Source: Nitrospirales bacterium (GTDB lineage Bacteria > Nitrospirota > Nitrospiria > Nitrospirales > UBA8639). From it: DNA of 64,000 bases. Under the pieces are notes generated by a model. The model was not told the origin of the DNA. It saw only the letters and a list, made by a program, of their open reading frames with translations, and made no database searches. Positions within the stretch are counted from its first letter, which is position 1; the number at the start of each line of letters is the position of its first letter. The stretch covers positions 1 to 64,000 of the forward strand of contig JALDRJ010000002.1 in NCBI GenBank assembly GCA_031315865.1, written 5' to 3'. Made by a program: the position numbers and the translations under genes. Below are positions 34,754 through 42,969 of this stretch, piece by piece.

Positions 34754-34763
34754 GATCTTCTGG
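34738..34763. other. strong inverted repeat over the stop codon
   Basis: CCAGAAGAT (34738-34746) pairs perfectly with ATCTTCTGG (34755-34763) around an 8-nt loop that contains the stop codon. Neither strand has a T-run after it, so it is not a typical terminator, although it lies between convergent genes. Confidence 0.5.
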
Positions 34764-34866
34764 GTATCACATCGCAGGCAGGCCAGAAGTTCGGTTGTTG
34801 CGCTCTTTGATTGACCAAGCCAAAGCGAGAGTTAGCCTAGGCGCCCGGACGGCATTCTTCTGATGT

Positions 34867-36105
34867 TCACCGTGCACACTTGGTCTCCGACTGTGGACAA
34901 ACGTCTTGAACACAGCGAAACCCGACAGTGCCGGCCCGATCCATTGGGCGAAGCCTGTAGCGATTAGCGGACCGAGCGTTGATTGGTTCATTGTCCCAGG
35001 ACCCGCCTCGGATCACCAGGTTCCTGTGTGCCGCCGGCTCCCCGGGATTGGCTTGTGGACTCTTCACATCATGCTCATTATCGTACCAATCGACGGTCCA
35101 CTCCCAAACATTTCCGATCATGTCATACAGCCCCCAGGGATTCGCGGCCGTCACGCCCACCGGAGCCGTTCGTTCAAACCCATCGTTATAATTCGCTAGA
35201 CTATTCTTAAAAAGACCTCTGGCTGATTGATCCGCAATATTGGCCACCCGTCTTGCTCCGGCATACCCATTGCCCCACCAATTCCGCGTCTCTGTCCCGG
35301 CCCTCGCCGCATATTCCCATTCGGCTTCCGTCGGCAACCGCTGACCATAATGATCACAATAGGCTTTCGCGTCATCCCAGGACACTAAAACCACTGGGTG
35401 GTTTTCTCGATTCGAGGCAAAGACGCTTGCTTTTCCCTCAGGTTTTCTCCACGAAGCGCCTTTCACGGGTTTCCAGCCCTCACCCTCGACAAACGCGTAC
35501 GACTCACCCTCCCGTTCCGCGGTCGTCGTGTATCCCTTTTCCGTGACGAATTGCTGAAAGAGACGATTAGTCACCTCATGGGTGTCGATGTAAAAGGTCT
35601 TGAGCGACACTCGATGACGTGGCATTTCACCTTTGAACCATCCCCGGCATCGCTCTTCGCTGAAATCATAGCCCATACATTCTTTCACCACTGACTCCAC
35701 CTCTTCCGAGGTACTTCCCATCCAAAAAGCTCCCTCAGGAATCAACACTATTGGAGCCCCATCGTTGCCGGTGTATGTGAAAGCCCCATGCTGCCGTTTC
35801 CCAAGTTCCAACACTTCTTGACCGGCGCCACCGGCAGCCATCAGCCACTTCACCCCGTGACCGGGAAAATACACGACAACCCGATCGTGGACTTGGACTT
35901 TTGGGACGAGCTCACCTTGGATGAGTTCTAAGATGGCATCATGGGTAGCCACTTCATTGACGAGAGGAGGCAGCACCTGAAAGCTTCGGCTGGTCCCACC
36001 CGCAAAACTCGCCGTAGAGACCCAAAAGACACCAAGCACGACAGCCCACAATAGGCACAGCCATGGCGGAACCTGAATTGTTTTTGTCAGGAATCTCTGA
36101 CTCAT
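34867..36105 (-). CDS. sulfatase-modifying-factor (FGE-sulfatase) domain protein with caspase-like N-terminal remnant
   Basis: 412 residues with a signal or anchor helix at 14-36. Residues about 45-105 resemble part of a caspase-type peptidase (VNEVATHDAILELIQGELVP, then HDRVVVYFPGHG, the GHG histidine motif); the catalytic D-x-C part is missing. Residues about 118-405 are an FGE-sulfatase domain: IPEGAFWMGS, DTHEVTNRLFQQFV, LPTEAEWEYAAR, MIGNVWEW and VIRGGSWDN...RYRLRP. The active-site cysteines of true formylglycine-generating enzymes (after RGGS) are absent, so it is more likely a binding or scaffold protein. It lies between two copies of another gene's tail. Confidence 0.85.
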   Translation of the reverse strand: MSQRFLTKTIQVPPWLCLLWAVVLGVFWVSTASFAGGTSRSFQVLPPLVNEVATHDAILELIQGELVPKVQVHDRVVVYFPGHGVKWLMAAGGAGQEVLELGKRQHGAFTYTGNDGAPIVLIPEGAFWMGSTSEEVESVVKECMGYDFSEERCRGWFKGEMPRHRVSLKTFYIDTHEVTNRLFQQFVTEKGYTTTAEREGESYAFVEGEGWKPVKGASWRKPEGKASVFASNRENHPVVLVSWDDAKAYCDHYGQRLPTEAEWEYAARAGTETRNWWGNGYAGARRVANIADQSARGLFKNSLANYNDGFERTAPVGVTAANPWGLYDMIGNVWEWTVDWYDNEHDVKSPQANPGEPAAHRNLVIRGGSWDNEPINARSANRYRLRPMDRAGTVGFRCVQDVCPQSETKCAR

Positions 36106-36219
36106 ACTCTCCCCATAACCTCAAACTGTAAAATGTGGTCTATTGTACCGGCCGTGGCCTATTTGTCTAGAGCGTGGAGAGAGAAAAGGTAAGACTCTCG
36201 TGTGGTGTACACAGAGAGG

Positions 36220-36276
36220 ATTTTTAACGAAGAGGGAACCGGGGGCGTTTCGAAGCGGGATCAGAAGACTTTCTAA
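36220..36276 (+). pseudogene. C-terminal remnant, duplicate tail of the 34118-34753 gene
   Basis: Nineteen codons reading IFNEEGTGGVSKRDQKTF then a stop match GFGEEETGVYSKRYQKIF at the end of the gene at 34118-34753. The two copies also align at DNA level over about 45 bp. Nothing upstream resembles the rest of that gene. Confidence 0.6.
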
Positions 36277-36305
36277 GACATGAGGCCCATGACAAGGACG
36301 GGAGC

Positions 36306-36728
36306 TTACAGCCCAACTTTTTCATGTATCTCTCGCCGAATTCGCTCTTTGTGCTCTTGCATCCAGTTTTCAAGCTGTGGCGCGAGGTGCGCTAACTCGT
36401 CTCGAAATGGCCCGATCATCACATCACGACGATCGGAGAACAGGCCATCCCGGTTGCCAATCTCCAGCTTCTGATCGGCAATCTCTCGGGCAATGATCTG
36501 ATTCACCCGCAACTGCTGTCCCACACTCCCGCCACTCACGGCCAGGACTTTGCCTTTACAGTATTCCAGTTCTTCTTCAATATAGACCTTGACCCGCACG
36601 CCTTGAGGAGTGGCCCAATGCGGACGTTCAACGGAATAGTCGAAGGAAAAGGCTGTCTCTCTGGGTTCGCGATAGGGGCCCATCACATTAAGCACGGTGT
36701 ACGCTTCAGAAGTGGCTTCGTCACTCAT
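36306..36728 (-). CDS. hypothetical cytoplasmic protein
   Basis: 140 residues from ATG 36728 (MSDEATSEAYTVL), with GGAG 7 nt upstream; 36764 is an unsupported upstream start. The sequence is charged and soluble with YIEEELEYCKGKVLAVSGGSVGQQLRVNQIIAREIADQKLEIGNRDGLFSDRRDVMIGPFRDELAHLAPQLE patterns, giving a beta-rich middle and helical C-terminus. No known domain is recognisable. Its stop is 28 bp beyond the duplicated tail described at 36220-36276. Confidence 0.65.
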   Translation of the reverse strand: MSDEATSEAYTVLNVMGPYREPRETAFSFDYSVERPHWATPQGVRVKVYIEEELEYCKGKVLAVSGGSVGQQLRVNQIIAREIADQKLEIGNRDGLFSDRRDVMIGPFRDELAHLAPQLENWMQEHKERIRREIHEKVGL

Positions 36729-36859
36729 CCTTTGACTCCATCTCGTCCGGACAGACGGTTTCAAGAGAACAATTCGTCTAGATTTTGCTCTGTAGTCTCA
36801 ACACCAAGGATTGAATGGGTTCTGTCCTGCTGTACTACTGGGCATACTGGCGAGAATAC

Positions 36860-36936
<77 letters not shown>

Positions 36937-36960
36937 ATATCTGCTATACACTCGAGTCAA

Positions 36961-38070
36961 TTAGAGAGCGGAGAGAGGTTCAAACGGCATCCCATGGGAT
37001 TCAGCGACAGCCTGACAGGTCACCTTCCCACGATACACGTTCACGCCACGAGCAAGCCCCTGATCGCTCTTTAGTGACTCCTTGATTCCATATTTGACCA
37101 GTCGGACTATAAAAGGAAGTGTCGCGTTGGTCAAGGCCACCGTGGAAGTCCGTGGAACAATCCCTGGAATATTTGGGACGGCATAATGCACGACGTGACC
37201 GACAACATAGACCGGATCTGAATGGGTCGTCGGATGAGTCGTTTCAGAGCACCCCCCTTGATCGACGGCCACATCGACGAACACGGCCCCTCGCTTCATA
37301 TTCTCAACGAGGTCACGAGTAATAAGCCGGGGCGCGCGAGCGCCGGGAATCATCACGGCTCCAATAACGAGATCAGCTTCTTCGATAGACTCCTCCACCA
37401 CATGGGGCCTTGAAACTAATGTTGTGACTCGACTTGCATACAGATCATCCAAATGGCGTAATTGTCCAACATCAATGCTCAACACCGTCACCCGGGCCCC
37501 CATCCCTACCGCAATCTTGGTCGCCGACGCTCCCACGACTCCGGACCCGAGTACGACGACATGCCCGGGCGTGACACCCGGGATACCACCAAGAAGGACC
37601 CCCCTCCCGCCTTGATGACGCTCGAGGAAATGGGCACCGATTTGAACCGACATTCTCCCCGCGATTTCGCTCATGGGCCTTAACATGGACAGTTCGCCGG
37701 GCGTGGTCTCGGTGGTTTCATAGGCAATAGCCGTGCAACCGGAGGCCATCAAGGCCTCGGTTAACGATTTGGAGGCGGCTAAATGCAGGTAGGTAAAGAG
37801 CGTATGATGCGCTTGGATGAAGGGATATTCTTGCGGCTGAGGCTCTTTGACTTTGAGGATAAGCTCCGCCTCCTGGAACACCTTCTGACTGGATTCTACG
37901 ATGCGGGCTCCGGCTGATTCATACTCATGGTCCAAGAATCCGCTTCCTTGCCCCGCCTCTTGTTCTACGAGAACTTCCGCACCTAACTCGACGAGGTGGC
38001 GCACGGCACTTGGCGTCAGCGCCACTCGAAATTCATGGTCCTTTACTTCCTTGGGAACACCAATCACCAT
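36961..38070 (-). CDS. ald: alanine dehydrogenase
   Basis: 369 residues, typical for the family; NAD-dependent interconversion of alanine with pyruvate and ammonia. Landmarks are [36 protein letters not shown]-like [31 protein letters not shown] (NAD-binding) and [28 protein letters not shown]. In a genome with strong ammonium uptake it may serve assimilation or alanine catabolism. It stands alone between tRNA-Pro and a divergent ferredoxin group. Confidence 0.96.
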   Translation of the reverse strand: MVIGVPKEVKDHEFRVALTPSAVRHLVELGAEVLVEQEAGQGSGFLDHEYESAGARIVESSQKVFQEAELILKVKEPQPQEYPFIQAHHTLFTYLHLAASKSLTEALMASGCTAIAYETTETTPGELSMLRPMSEIAGRMSVQIGAHFLERHQGGRGVLLGGIPGVTPGHVVVLGSGVVGASATKIAVGMGARVTVLSIDVGQLRHLDDLYASRVTTLVSRPHVVEESIEEADLVIGAVMIPGARAPRLITRDLVENMKRGAVFVDVAVDQGGCSETTHPTTHSDPVYVVGHVVHYAVPNIPGIVPRTSTVALTNATLPFIVRLVKYGIKESLKSDQGLARGVNVYRGKVTCQAVAESHGMPFEPLSAL

Positions 38071-38200
38071 ACCGCATCCTCCTCATTCACAAGGGCAAGC
38101 CATGACCCGGCTTGCTGGACACCTACTTGAATCCTCATGTAATATCGCTTCCTGTTCACGATCATGTTTCAGGTCTGTTCAGCATTTCCTCGTCGAAAAC

Positions 38201-38545
38201 ATGGGTGCGTTCAAACATCATATCTTCATCTGTATTAATCAACGTCCGAAGGGAGATCCCCGAGGTTGTTGCGCTGATACGGGTTCCGTTCAACTGCATG
38301 CCTTTTTTAAGAAAGAGGTTGAACGCATGGGGTTGAAGGGGATCGTTCGAGCGAATAAAGCCGGGTGTCTGGATCATTGTGAATATGGCCCGAGCGTGGT
38401 GATCTATCCCGAGGGCATCTGGTACTGGGTCGGGACCGAGGCCGATGTCACCGAAATCATGGAGCGCCATATCGGGAAGGGAGAAATCGTGGAACGCCTC
38501 CTCATGCCTGGACAGGATGCCCCCAAACAGCTCATCAATCCCTGA
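38201..38545 (+). CDS. [2Fe-2S] thioredoxin-like ferredoxin
   Basis: 114 residues from ATG 38201; a much longer upstream frame is the antisense of ald. The fold is thioredoxin-like with HHIFICINQRPKGDPRGCC, then GCLDHCEYGPSVVIYPEGIWY. The four cysteines fit the C-x(10-12)-C...C-x3-C pattern of Clostridium/Aquifex-type [2Fe-2S] ferredoxins. It carries electrons in the cytoplasm to an unknown partner. No strong ribosome site is visible. It is followed by an unknown gene and a 4Fe-4S ferredoxin on the same strand, suggesting an operon. Confidence 0.85.
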   Translation: MGAFKHHIFICINQRPKGDPRGCCADTGSVQLHAFFKKEVERMGLKGIVRANKAGCLDHCEYGPSVVIYPEGIWYWVGTEADVTEIMERHIGKGEIVERLLMPGQDAPKQLINP

Positions 38546-38624
38546 TTGTCCATGTCTTGATTGTTCCTGTAACCCCGACACGCGATCTCCGGATACCACC
38601 CTTAGGATAAAAAGCGAGGCCCCT

Positions 38625-39041
38625 ATGTCAATGGAAGCCAAATGGAAAGCCAATCAGGACCGAGCCGCTTTTCTCAAAACATTTCCAGGCCTTCTGCGTT
38701 CATGGGAACAAACGGTGGGGCAGACGGTTGAATCTGCCAACTCCCTGTCATCCGAGAAAGGACTTTCCGTCTTGATCTTTTCTAATGCATCGTTCGCTTT
38801 GGCTCCACCCGTTTCTCTTGAACCCCGCGCCATTAAAGCCGGACTGACAAGCGAACGTCAATTGTTGGAATCTCGGCATCCCCAGGCGTTCGCTGAATTC
38901 GACCGCCTCTCGCACCTGGACCAGCAAGCCGGTCGACAAGCGCGACTGGAGAATATTCTCGGAGCGATTCGCAACAATCTCGAGGATATTCCTGAACTCA
39001 AAAGTCATATTCGATCACTCGTGCAGACCTGGGACTCGTAG
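38625..39041 (+). CDS. hypothetical protein between two ferredoxin genes
   Basis: 138 residues from ATG 38625 (MSMEAKWKANQDRAAFLKTFPGLLRSWEQTVGQTV). GAGGC precedes the start. The protein is helical, soluble and lacks cysteines or metal motifs; the middle carries LIFSNASFALAPPVSLEPRAIKAGLTSERQLLESRHP and the end RLENILGAIRNNLEDIPELKSHIRSLVQTWDS. I do not recognise the family. Position in a ferredoxin operon hints at an accessory role in electron transfer. Confidence 0.65.
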   Translation: MSMEAKWKANQDRAAFLKTFPGLLRSWEQTVGQTVESANSLSSEKGLSVLIFSNASFALAPPVSLEPRAIKAGLTSERQLLESRHPQAFAEFDRLSHLDQQAGRQARLENILGAIRNNLEDIPELKSHIRSLVQTWDS

Positions 39042-39052
39042 GGACAATATAT

Positions 39053-39331
39053 ATGAACATGCTCGAACTCTTCTCCCAGGGTTTATTCGAAGGAGTCAAT
39101 CCCATGATGGTAACCAGAGACCACCTTGTTCGTCACCCCGACCGTTGCACTCACAATGCCGTCTGTATTCCCGTCTGCCCGACTGGTGCATGGCTTTCGA
39201 CTCCACCATTCAAGTTTGATTCGTCTCGTTGTTTGGAATCCTGCCGGCTGTGTCTCGATGCCTGCCCGACACAGGCGATCTATGCGGTCTTTAAAAAAGG
39301 CGAAAAAGTGATTTACCCGCCAGAAAAGTAG
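39053..39331 (+). CDS. dicluster ferredoxin with an incomplete first cysteine motif
   Basis: 92 residues, 11 bp after the previous stop. The second motif CLESCRLCLDACP (C-x3-C-x2-C-x3-CP) is complete. The first reads CTHNAVCIPVCP, lacking one cysteine (C-x5-C-x3-CP with Asn in place), so one cluster may be [3Fe-4S] or be non-standard. There are also an N-terminal VTRDHLVRHPDRC segment and a Lys-rich tail. It acts as a small cytoplasmic electron carrier, possibly paired with the [2Fe-2S] ferredoxin upstream. Confidence 0.82.
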   Translation: MNMLELFSQGLFEGVNPMMVTRDHLVRHPDRCTHNAVCIPVCPTGAWLSTPPFKFDSSRCLESCRLCLDACPTQAIYAVFKKGEKVIYPPEK

Positions 39332-39426
39332 AAGAGCACTCGCAGAAGTCACTCACATAAACGTCTCACACTCCAGGCCCGATAAAATGAGTAATGATCG
39401 CCGAATGACGAAATTTGGTGCGCCTT

Positions 39427-40482
39427 TCACATGACCCGCTTTCGTAAATACCCCCAATAGGCCGTCCCAACGGTACCGCATCCACCGGTAAATGTCGTCG
39501 CGGCCATCATGCGGTAGACTTCTCCCCGGGACACTTTCACGGAGACGTGAGGATCAAGAAGTTTGTCCGACACCGATAACTGTTGAAGCGTGCGCAATCC
39601 GATCAAAATAGGCCACATGCACGCCAGCCGTAACCGAACCTCAGAACGAGGGATCGCCATCGTGTACTGCCAGCCATGGTCCAGATGATCAAGCGCCTTG
39701 GCGATCAGTTGCCGGAGGACAGGACGAAATCGTGTGAAATTGTCCGGATGAAAGAGGTCTTGAGCCTGTAACCCTGCCTGACTCAAGAGTGATTCAGGAA
39801 TATAACACCGTCCGATGCGCAGGTCCTTCGAGATATCCTTGAGGATGTTCACAAGCTGAAGACCTTTTCCGTATCGAATACCGATTGGGACCATCACCGA
39901 GACATCCCACCTTGCCATGGCCGGAAGATGGACACACATCATCTTCGTCCAAAATTCTCCCACACAACCAGCCACTGCATAGGTATAGTCATCCAATTCT
40001 TTTTCGGACGGCAGTGCCGTCGCAGTCAGACCATCATGATGCGGAAATTGAACCAGGTCGAACTCCATTCCCTCGATAATCGTGGGAAGTAACTGTGCAA
40101 TCAGATGTTGGTCTTCGTTCGAGAGACGTTCGTAGAACGTAAAACACCTTGAGAGCTCCTCAAGTAATTGACGCTCTGCCGGATTGTTCTGAGCGGGAAC
40201 GATCTGAGCTTGGAGATACTGAATCTCCGCCCCATGTACTCGTTCACTCGTAAATTGCGCTTTCAGCTGTTGAAGACTGTGTACCCTCGTTTGCTCATCA
40301 AGGTCCCCGGTATCTGCGATCGTATCGGCAGCCCTTGCGAATAAATACGCCAATCCCACTTGAGAGCGGACCGCTTCAGGTAACACAGCTAACGTCAGGT
40401 AAAATGAGCGGGAAACGCGTTGCAGAACGGTTTGGAGAAGATAAGGGTCCTTGGGTGGGTAATCCATCGTGGTGACGGTCAA
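39427..40482 (-). CDS. squalene/phytoene synthase family protein (squalene-synthase-like)
   Basis: 351 residues, longer than HpnC/HpnD and near eukaryotic-type squalene synthase length. Both aspartate motifs are present: DTIAD within LFARAADTIADTGD and NILKDISKD. The YTYAVAGCVGEFWTKM helix and QLVNILKDISKDLRIGRCYIPE are typical of head-to-head prenyl synthases. It condenses two farnesyl diphosphates to squalene, or makes a related C30 product, for hopanoid, sterol-like or carotenoid synthesis. The start ATG 40482 overlaps the cupredoxin stop by 4 bp, so they are translationally coupled. Confidence 0.88.
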   Translation of the reverse strand: MTVTTMDYPPKDPYLLQTVLQRVSRSFYLTLAVLPEAVRSQVGLAYLFARAADTIADTGDLDEQTRVHSLQQLKAQFTSERVHGAEIQYLQAQIVPAQNNPAERQLLEELSRCFTFYERLSNEDQHLIAQLLPTIIEGMEFDLVQFPHHDGLTATALPSEKELDDYTYAVAGCVGEFWTKMMCVHLPAMARWDVSVMVPIGIRYGKGLQLVNILKDISKDLRIGRCYIPESLLSQAGLQAQDLFHPDNFTRFRPVLRQLIAKALDHLDHGWQYTMAIPRSEVRLRLACMWPILIGLRTLQQLSVSDKLLDPHVSVKVSRGEVYRMMAATTFTGGCGTVGTAYWGYLRKRVM

Positions 40483-40913
40483 CGGACGATGAGCACGCCT
40501 TCCATCCCCTCCTCACGATGGTTTGGGAAAAAGAGAAGCTGCTTATCGCAATAGAAAATGTAACGACCCGGTTGAGTGGGTCTAAAAAAAACGTTCTCCT
40601 GCTCTCCACTATCTACATTGACGGCGAGCAGACGTTCGCCATCGGGTGAATCCAGGAGGAAATTATGGGGCACCAGGAACGATTCATTCTTGAGAAGAAA
40701 TTGAACAGACTGACCGAGATCAATCTGTACGACTTGAGGCGTGAACGTATAGCTTTCCATTTGCAAAGTGATCGTGCGGGAGATTTCCGTCTCTTGCATA
40801 TTTTCCTTCGATTCCTGAGCGGCGGCACAGGGATGATCCATCATGGAAAGAATGATGACGAAACTGTACAGCGAACGTAGGACGTGGAGACGAAGAACAC
40901 GCATGGTTCTCAT
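40479..40913 (-). CDS. exported plastocyanin-like cupredoxin
   Basis: 144 residues with a signal peptide ending near CAAAQ. The mature domain has the type 1 copper pattern: His in LVPHNFLLDSP, then C-x(n)-H-x4-M in FYCDKQLLFFPNHREEGMEG. Residue order H, C, H, M matches plastocyanin/azurin-like proteins, so it binds copper in the periplasm and carries electrons or copper. Coupling to a squalene-synthase-like gene is unusual. The alternative is a copper-storage chaperone. An ATG at 40901 in the same frame is a possible alternative start. Confidence 0.8.
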   Translation of the reverse strand: MRTMRVLRLHVLRSLYSFVIILSMMDHPCAAAQESKENMQETEISRTITLQMESYTFTPQVVQIDLGQSVQFLLKNESFLVPHNFLLDSPDGERLLAVNVDSGEQENVFFRPTQPGRYIFYCDKQLLFFPNHREEGMEGVLIVR

Positions 40914-41152
40914 TCAAAATGTGACGATTTTCTAGGGATATCCAACGCTTACGAAACACGATATAATACCTGTATTAAACAGGAAGATTCATCTTTTTTT
41001 CCTGGAACTTCCCTTGACTCGATGAAAAAAAGTATTATCTTTCATGCAGATAGCATGTCATTCCCTAAAAAGGTTTAGGGTCGAGCATGCGCGGCGGCTA
41101 AAAAGAATCACCAAGAATTTGTCGTCATGCCAGTTATAAAGGGGGAGATGTA

Positions 41153-42037
41153 ATGAAAAGTTTAAAAGGTATCGGGTTGTTGCTACTCGCAAACATTCTG
41201 ATCTTTGTCACGCTTTCGATCACATTTACAGTCTTGTCGGAATTCGTCTTACCGGCCTTTGGGATCGATCTTCGCGGAGCGATTGCTCAACAGGATTTAC
41301 TCTGGGCCTTCGTGTTTGGGTTTGGTGGAGCGTTCATCAGTTTGGCGTTTTCGAAACAAATGGCCAAGAGTATGCTGAACTGTCAGCAAATTACGCACCC
41401 GCGAACTCAGGCTGAAATGCTCCTGTTTGAGACGGTTCAAAAAATTTCCGCACGCTTACACATCAAGATGCCGGAAGTGTACATCTACGAGGGAGAAGAC
41501 CCGAATGCGTTTGCCACAGGACCGACAAAGAATAATTCAATGGTAGCCGTCTCGACCGGCCTGCTGAACAATTTAAATGAAGGGGAAGTTCGGGCAGTGC
41601 TGGCCCATGAAATGGGGCACGTGTATAACGGAGACATGTTCACCACCACCATTCTGGCGGGCCTCATGAACACCTTCGTGTACTTTATCAGCCGCTGGGT
41701 CTACCGGCATGTGGCCGAACGAAACCCGATGTTGGGCTTTGGTGTCTATATCTTCTTACAAATTGTCCTCTCAGTCTTAGCTATGATCCCGATCAGTTGG
41801 TGGTCACGTCACCGAGAGTTTTCCGCCGATCGATTCGCCGCCAATACCGTCGGGAAAGAACATATGATTTCGGCCTTGCAGAGCATTGACCGTTGGGTCA
41901 AGGGCGTGCAGTACCATTACCACACCGAAGACGCCCTCGCTACGATGAAGATTTCTGGGCAAAGCAAGAGCTTCATGCAAATGTTTTCGACTCACCCGCC
42001 AATCGAAGCGCGGGTCGCGGCCCTGCAACGCTTGTAA
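41153..42037 (+). CDS. htpX: membrane zinc metalloprotease HtpX
   Basis: 294 residues with membrane helices at about 5-27, 45-65, 165-185 and 198-220. The catalytic HEMGH (VRAVLAHEMGHVYNGD) is present, with the third zinc ligand glutamate in HREFSADRFAA. HtpX degrades misfolded membrane proteins. A GGGGGAG ribosome site precedes ATG 41153. Terminated by a strong hairpin downstream. Confidence 0.96.
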   Translation: MKSLKGIGLLLLANILIFVTLSITFTVLSEFVLPAFGIDLRGAIAQQDLLWAFVFGFGGAFISLAFSKQMAKSMLNCQQITHPRTQAEMLLFETVQKISARLHIKMPEVYIYEGEDPNAFATGPTKNNSMVAVSTGLLNNLNEGEVRAVLAHEMGHVYNGDMFTTTILAGLMNTFVYFISRWVYRHVAERNPMLGFGVYIFLQIVLSVLAMIPISWWSRHREFSADRFAANTVGKEHMISALQSIDRWVKGVQYHYHTEDALATMKISGQSKSFMQMFSTHPPIEARVAALQRL

Positions 42038-42067
42038 TGCTTGCCTGAATTGAATGACTTTTTCCGA

Positions 42068-42098
42068 AAAAGAGGCCTGAACACATCAGGCCTCTTTT
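42068..42098 (+). terminator. intrinsic terminator after htpX
   Basis: AAAAGAGGCCTGA (42068-42080), loop ACACA, TCAGGCCTCTTTT (42086-42098): a perfect 13-bp stem ending in T residues. The A-run on the 5' side makes it symmetrical, so it could work in both directions. Confidence 0.92.
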
Positions 42099-42159
42099 CT
42101 GTTTCCAGCCTTGAAGTTTTTACAGAGAACAGATTGAAAGGAATGATACAGGATCGATC

Positions 42160-42849
42160 ATGATAACACCCACGCAACGCCTAAAACGGGGCGAGACCTA
42201 TTGGCAACTTCTTCTCATCATTGTCCTACTCCCCCTCTTACAATCGTGCGCCCACGGTTCACGGAACATCGACTCCTATATTCAAGCCCTTGAACGGGGC
42301 GAACGCGATGAATACCAAAAACCCGAGGAAGTCATCGCAGCCCTCCATATTCAACCAGGGATGACCATTGCCGATATCGGTTCCGGGTCAGGCTACTTCA
42401 CACGGCGATTGGCCAAAGAGGTAGGAGCGACTGGAAAAGTTTTGGCCACGGATGTCGAACAAAAGATGCTGGATTACAATCAAAAGGCAATAGACCAGCA
42501 AGGCCTTTCAGGCAGAGTCACATTTCTTCGGACCAATCCCGAAGACCCGGCACTGCCTCCCCATTCGATAGACTTGATCTTCATCTGCAACGTCTATCAC
42601 CATTTGAAAAACCCCTCATCCTTCCTCGAAAAAGCCAAGTCTGCCCTCAGTGTGAACGGCCGGGTCGTCATAATCGACTTTTATCATGATGAGCGGTCAG
42701 GCAAGCTCGGCTTTTCCAAACACCACCTCGTTCCCGAAGAGACGGTCATCAAGCAAATGCAAGAAGCCGGCTTCACACTCTCAAGACGGGAGACCTTCCT
42801 TCCCCGTCAATACTTCCTCGAATTCGTGCCACATCCGTCAAAATCATAA
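42160..42849 (+). CDS. SAM-dependent methyltransferase with lipoprotein-type signal
   Basis: 229 residues. The N-terminus has a hydrophobic helix ending in LLPLLQSC, a good lipobox, implying export and lipidation at Cys30. The rest is a class I methyltransferase with VIAALHIQPGMTIADIGSGSGYFTRRLAKEVGATG (SAM-binding), VYHHLKNPSSFLEKAKSAL and a C-terminal EFVP. SAM is normally cytoplasmic, so export would be odd; the cysteine may instead lie in a cytoplasmic-facing anchor. A protein of this kind may have lost or never used its SAM site in the periplasm. It is a single gene between two terminated units. Confidence 0.8.
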   Translation: MITPTQRLKRGETYWQLLLIIVLLPLLQSCAHGSRNIDSYIQALERGERDEYQKPEEVIAALHIQPGMTIADIGSGSGYFTRRLAKEVGATGKVLATDVEQKMLDYNQKAIDQQGLSGRVTFLRTNPEDPALPPHSIDLIFICNVYHHLKNPSSFLEKAKSALSVNGRVVIIDFYHDERSGKLGFSKHHLVPEETVIKQMQEAGFTLSRRETFLPRQYFLEFVPHPSKS

Positions 42850-42969
42850 AGCATGGATAAACGAGTTAGTAATGAAGAGGAAATAAAAGAAGGGCGACAG
42901 GACAAAATCCCCATGACCATAGGCAACGTGTGATACGTCGCTAAATCAGGGACGCTCGATCCTCCCGGA

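Noticed and set aside
34738-34763. Terminator for the 34118-34753 gene.
   Set aside because: The hairpin is perfect but has no T-run on either strand and covers the stop codon.
37901-38545. Long plus-strand frame starting inside ald, leading into the [2Fe-2S] ferredoxin.
   Set aside because: The first 300 bp are antisense to ald and low in coding character; ATG 38201 starts the ferredoxin fold.
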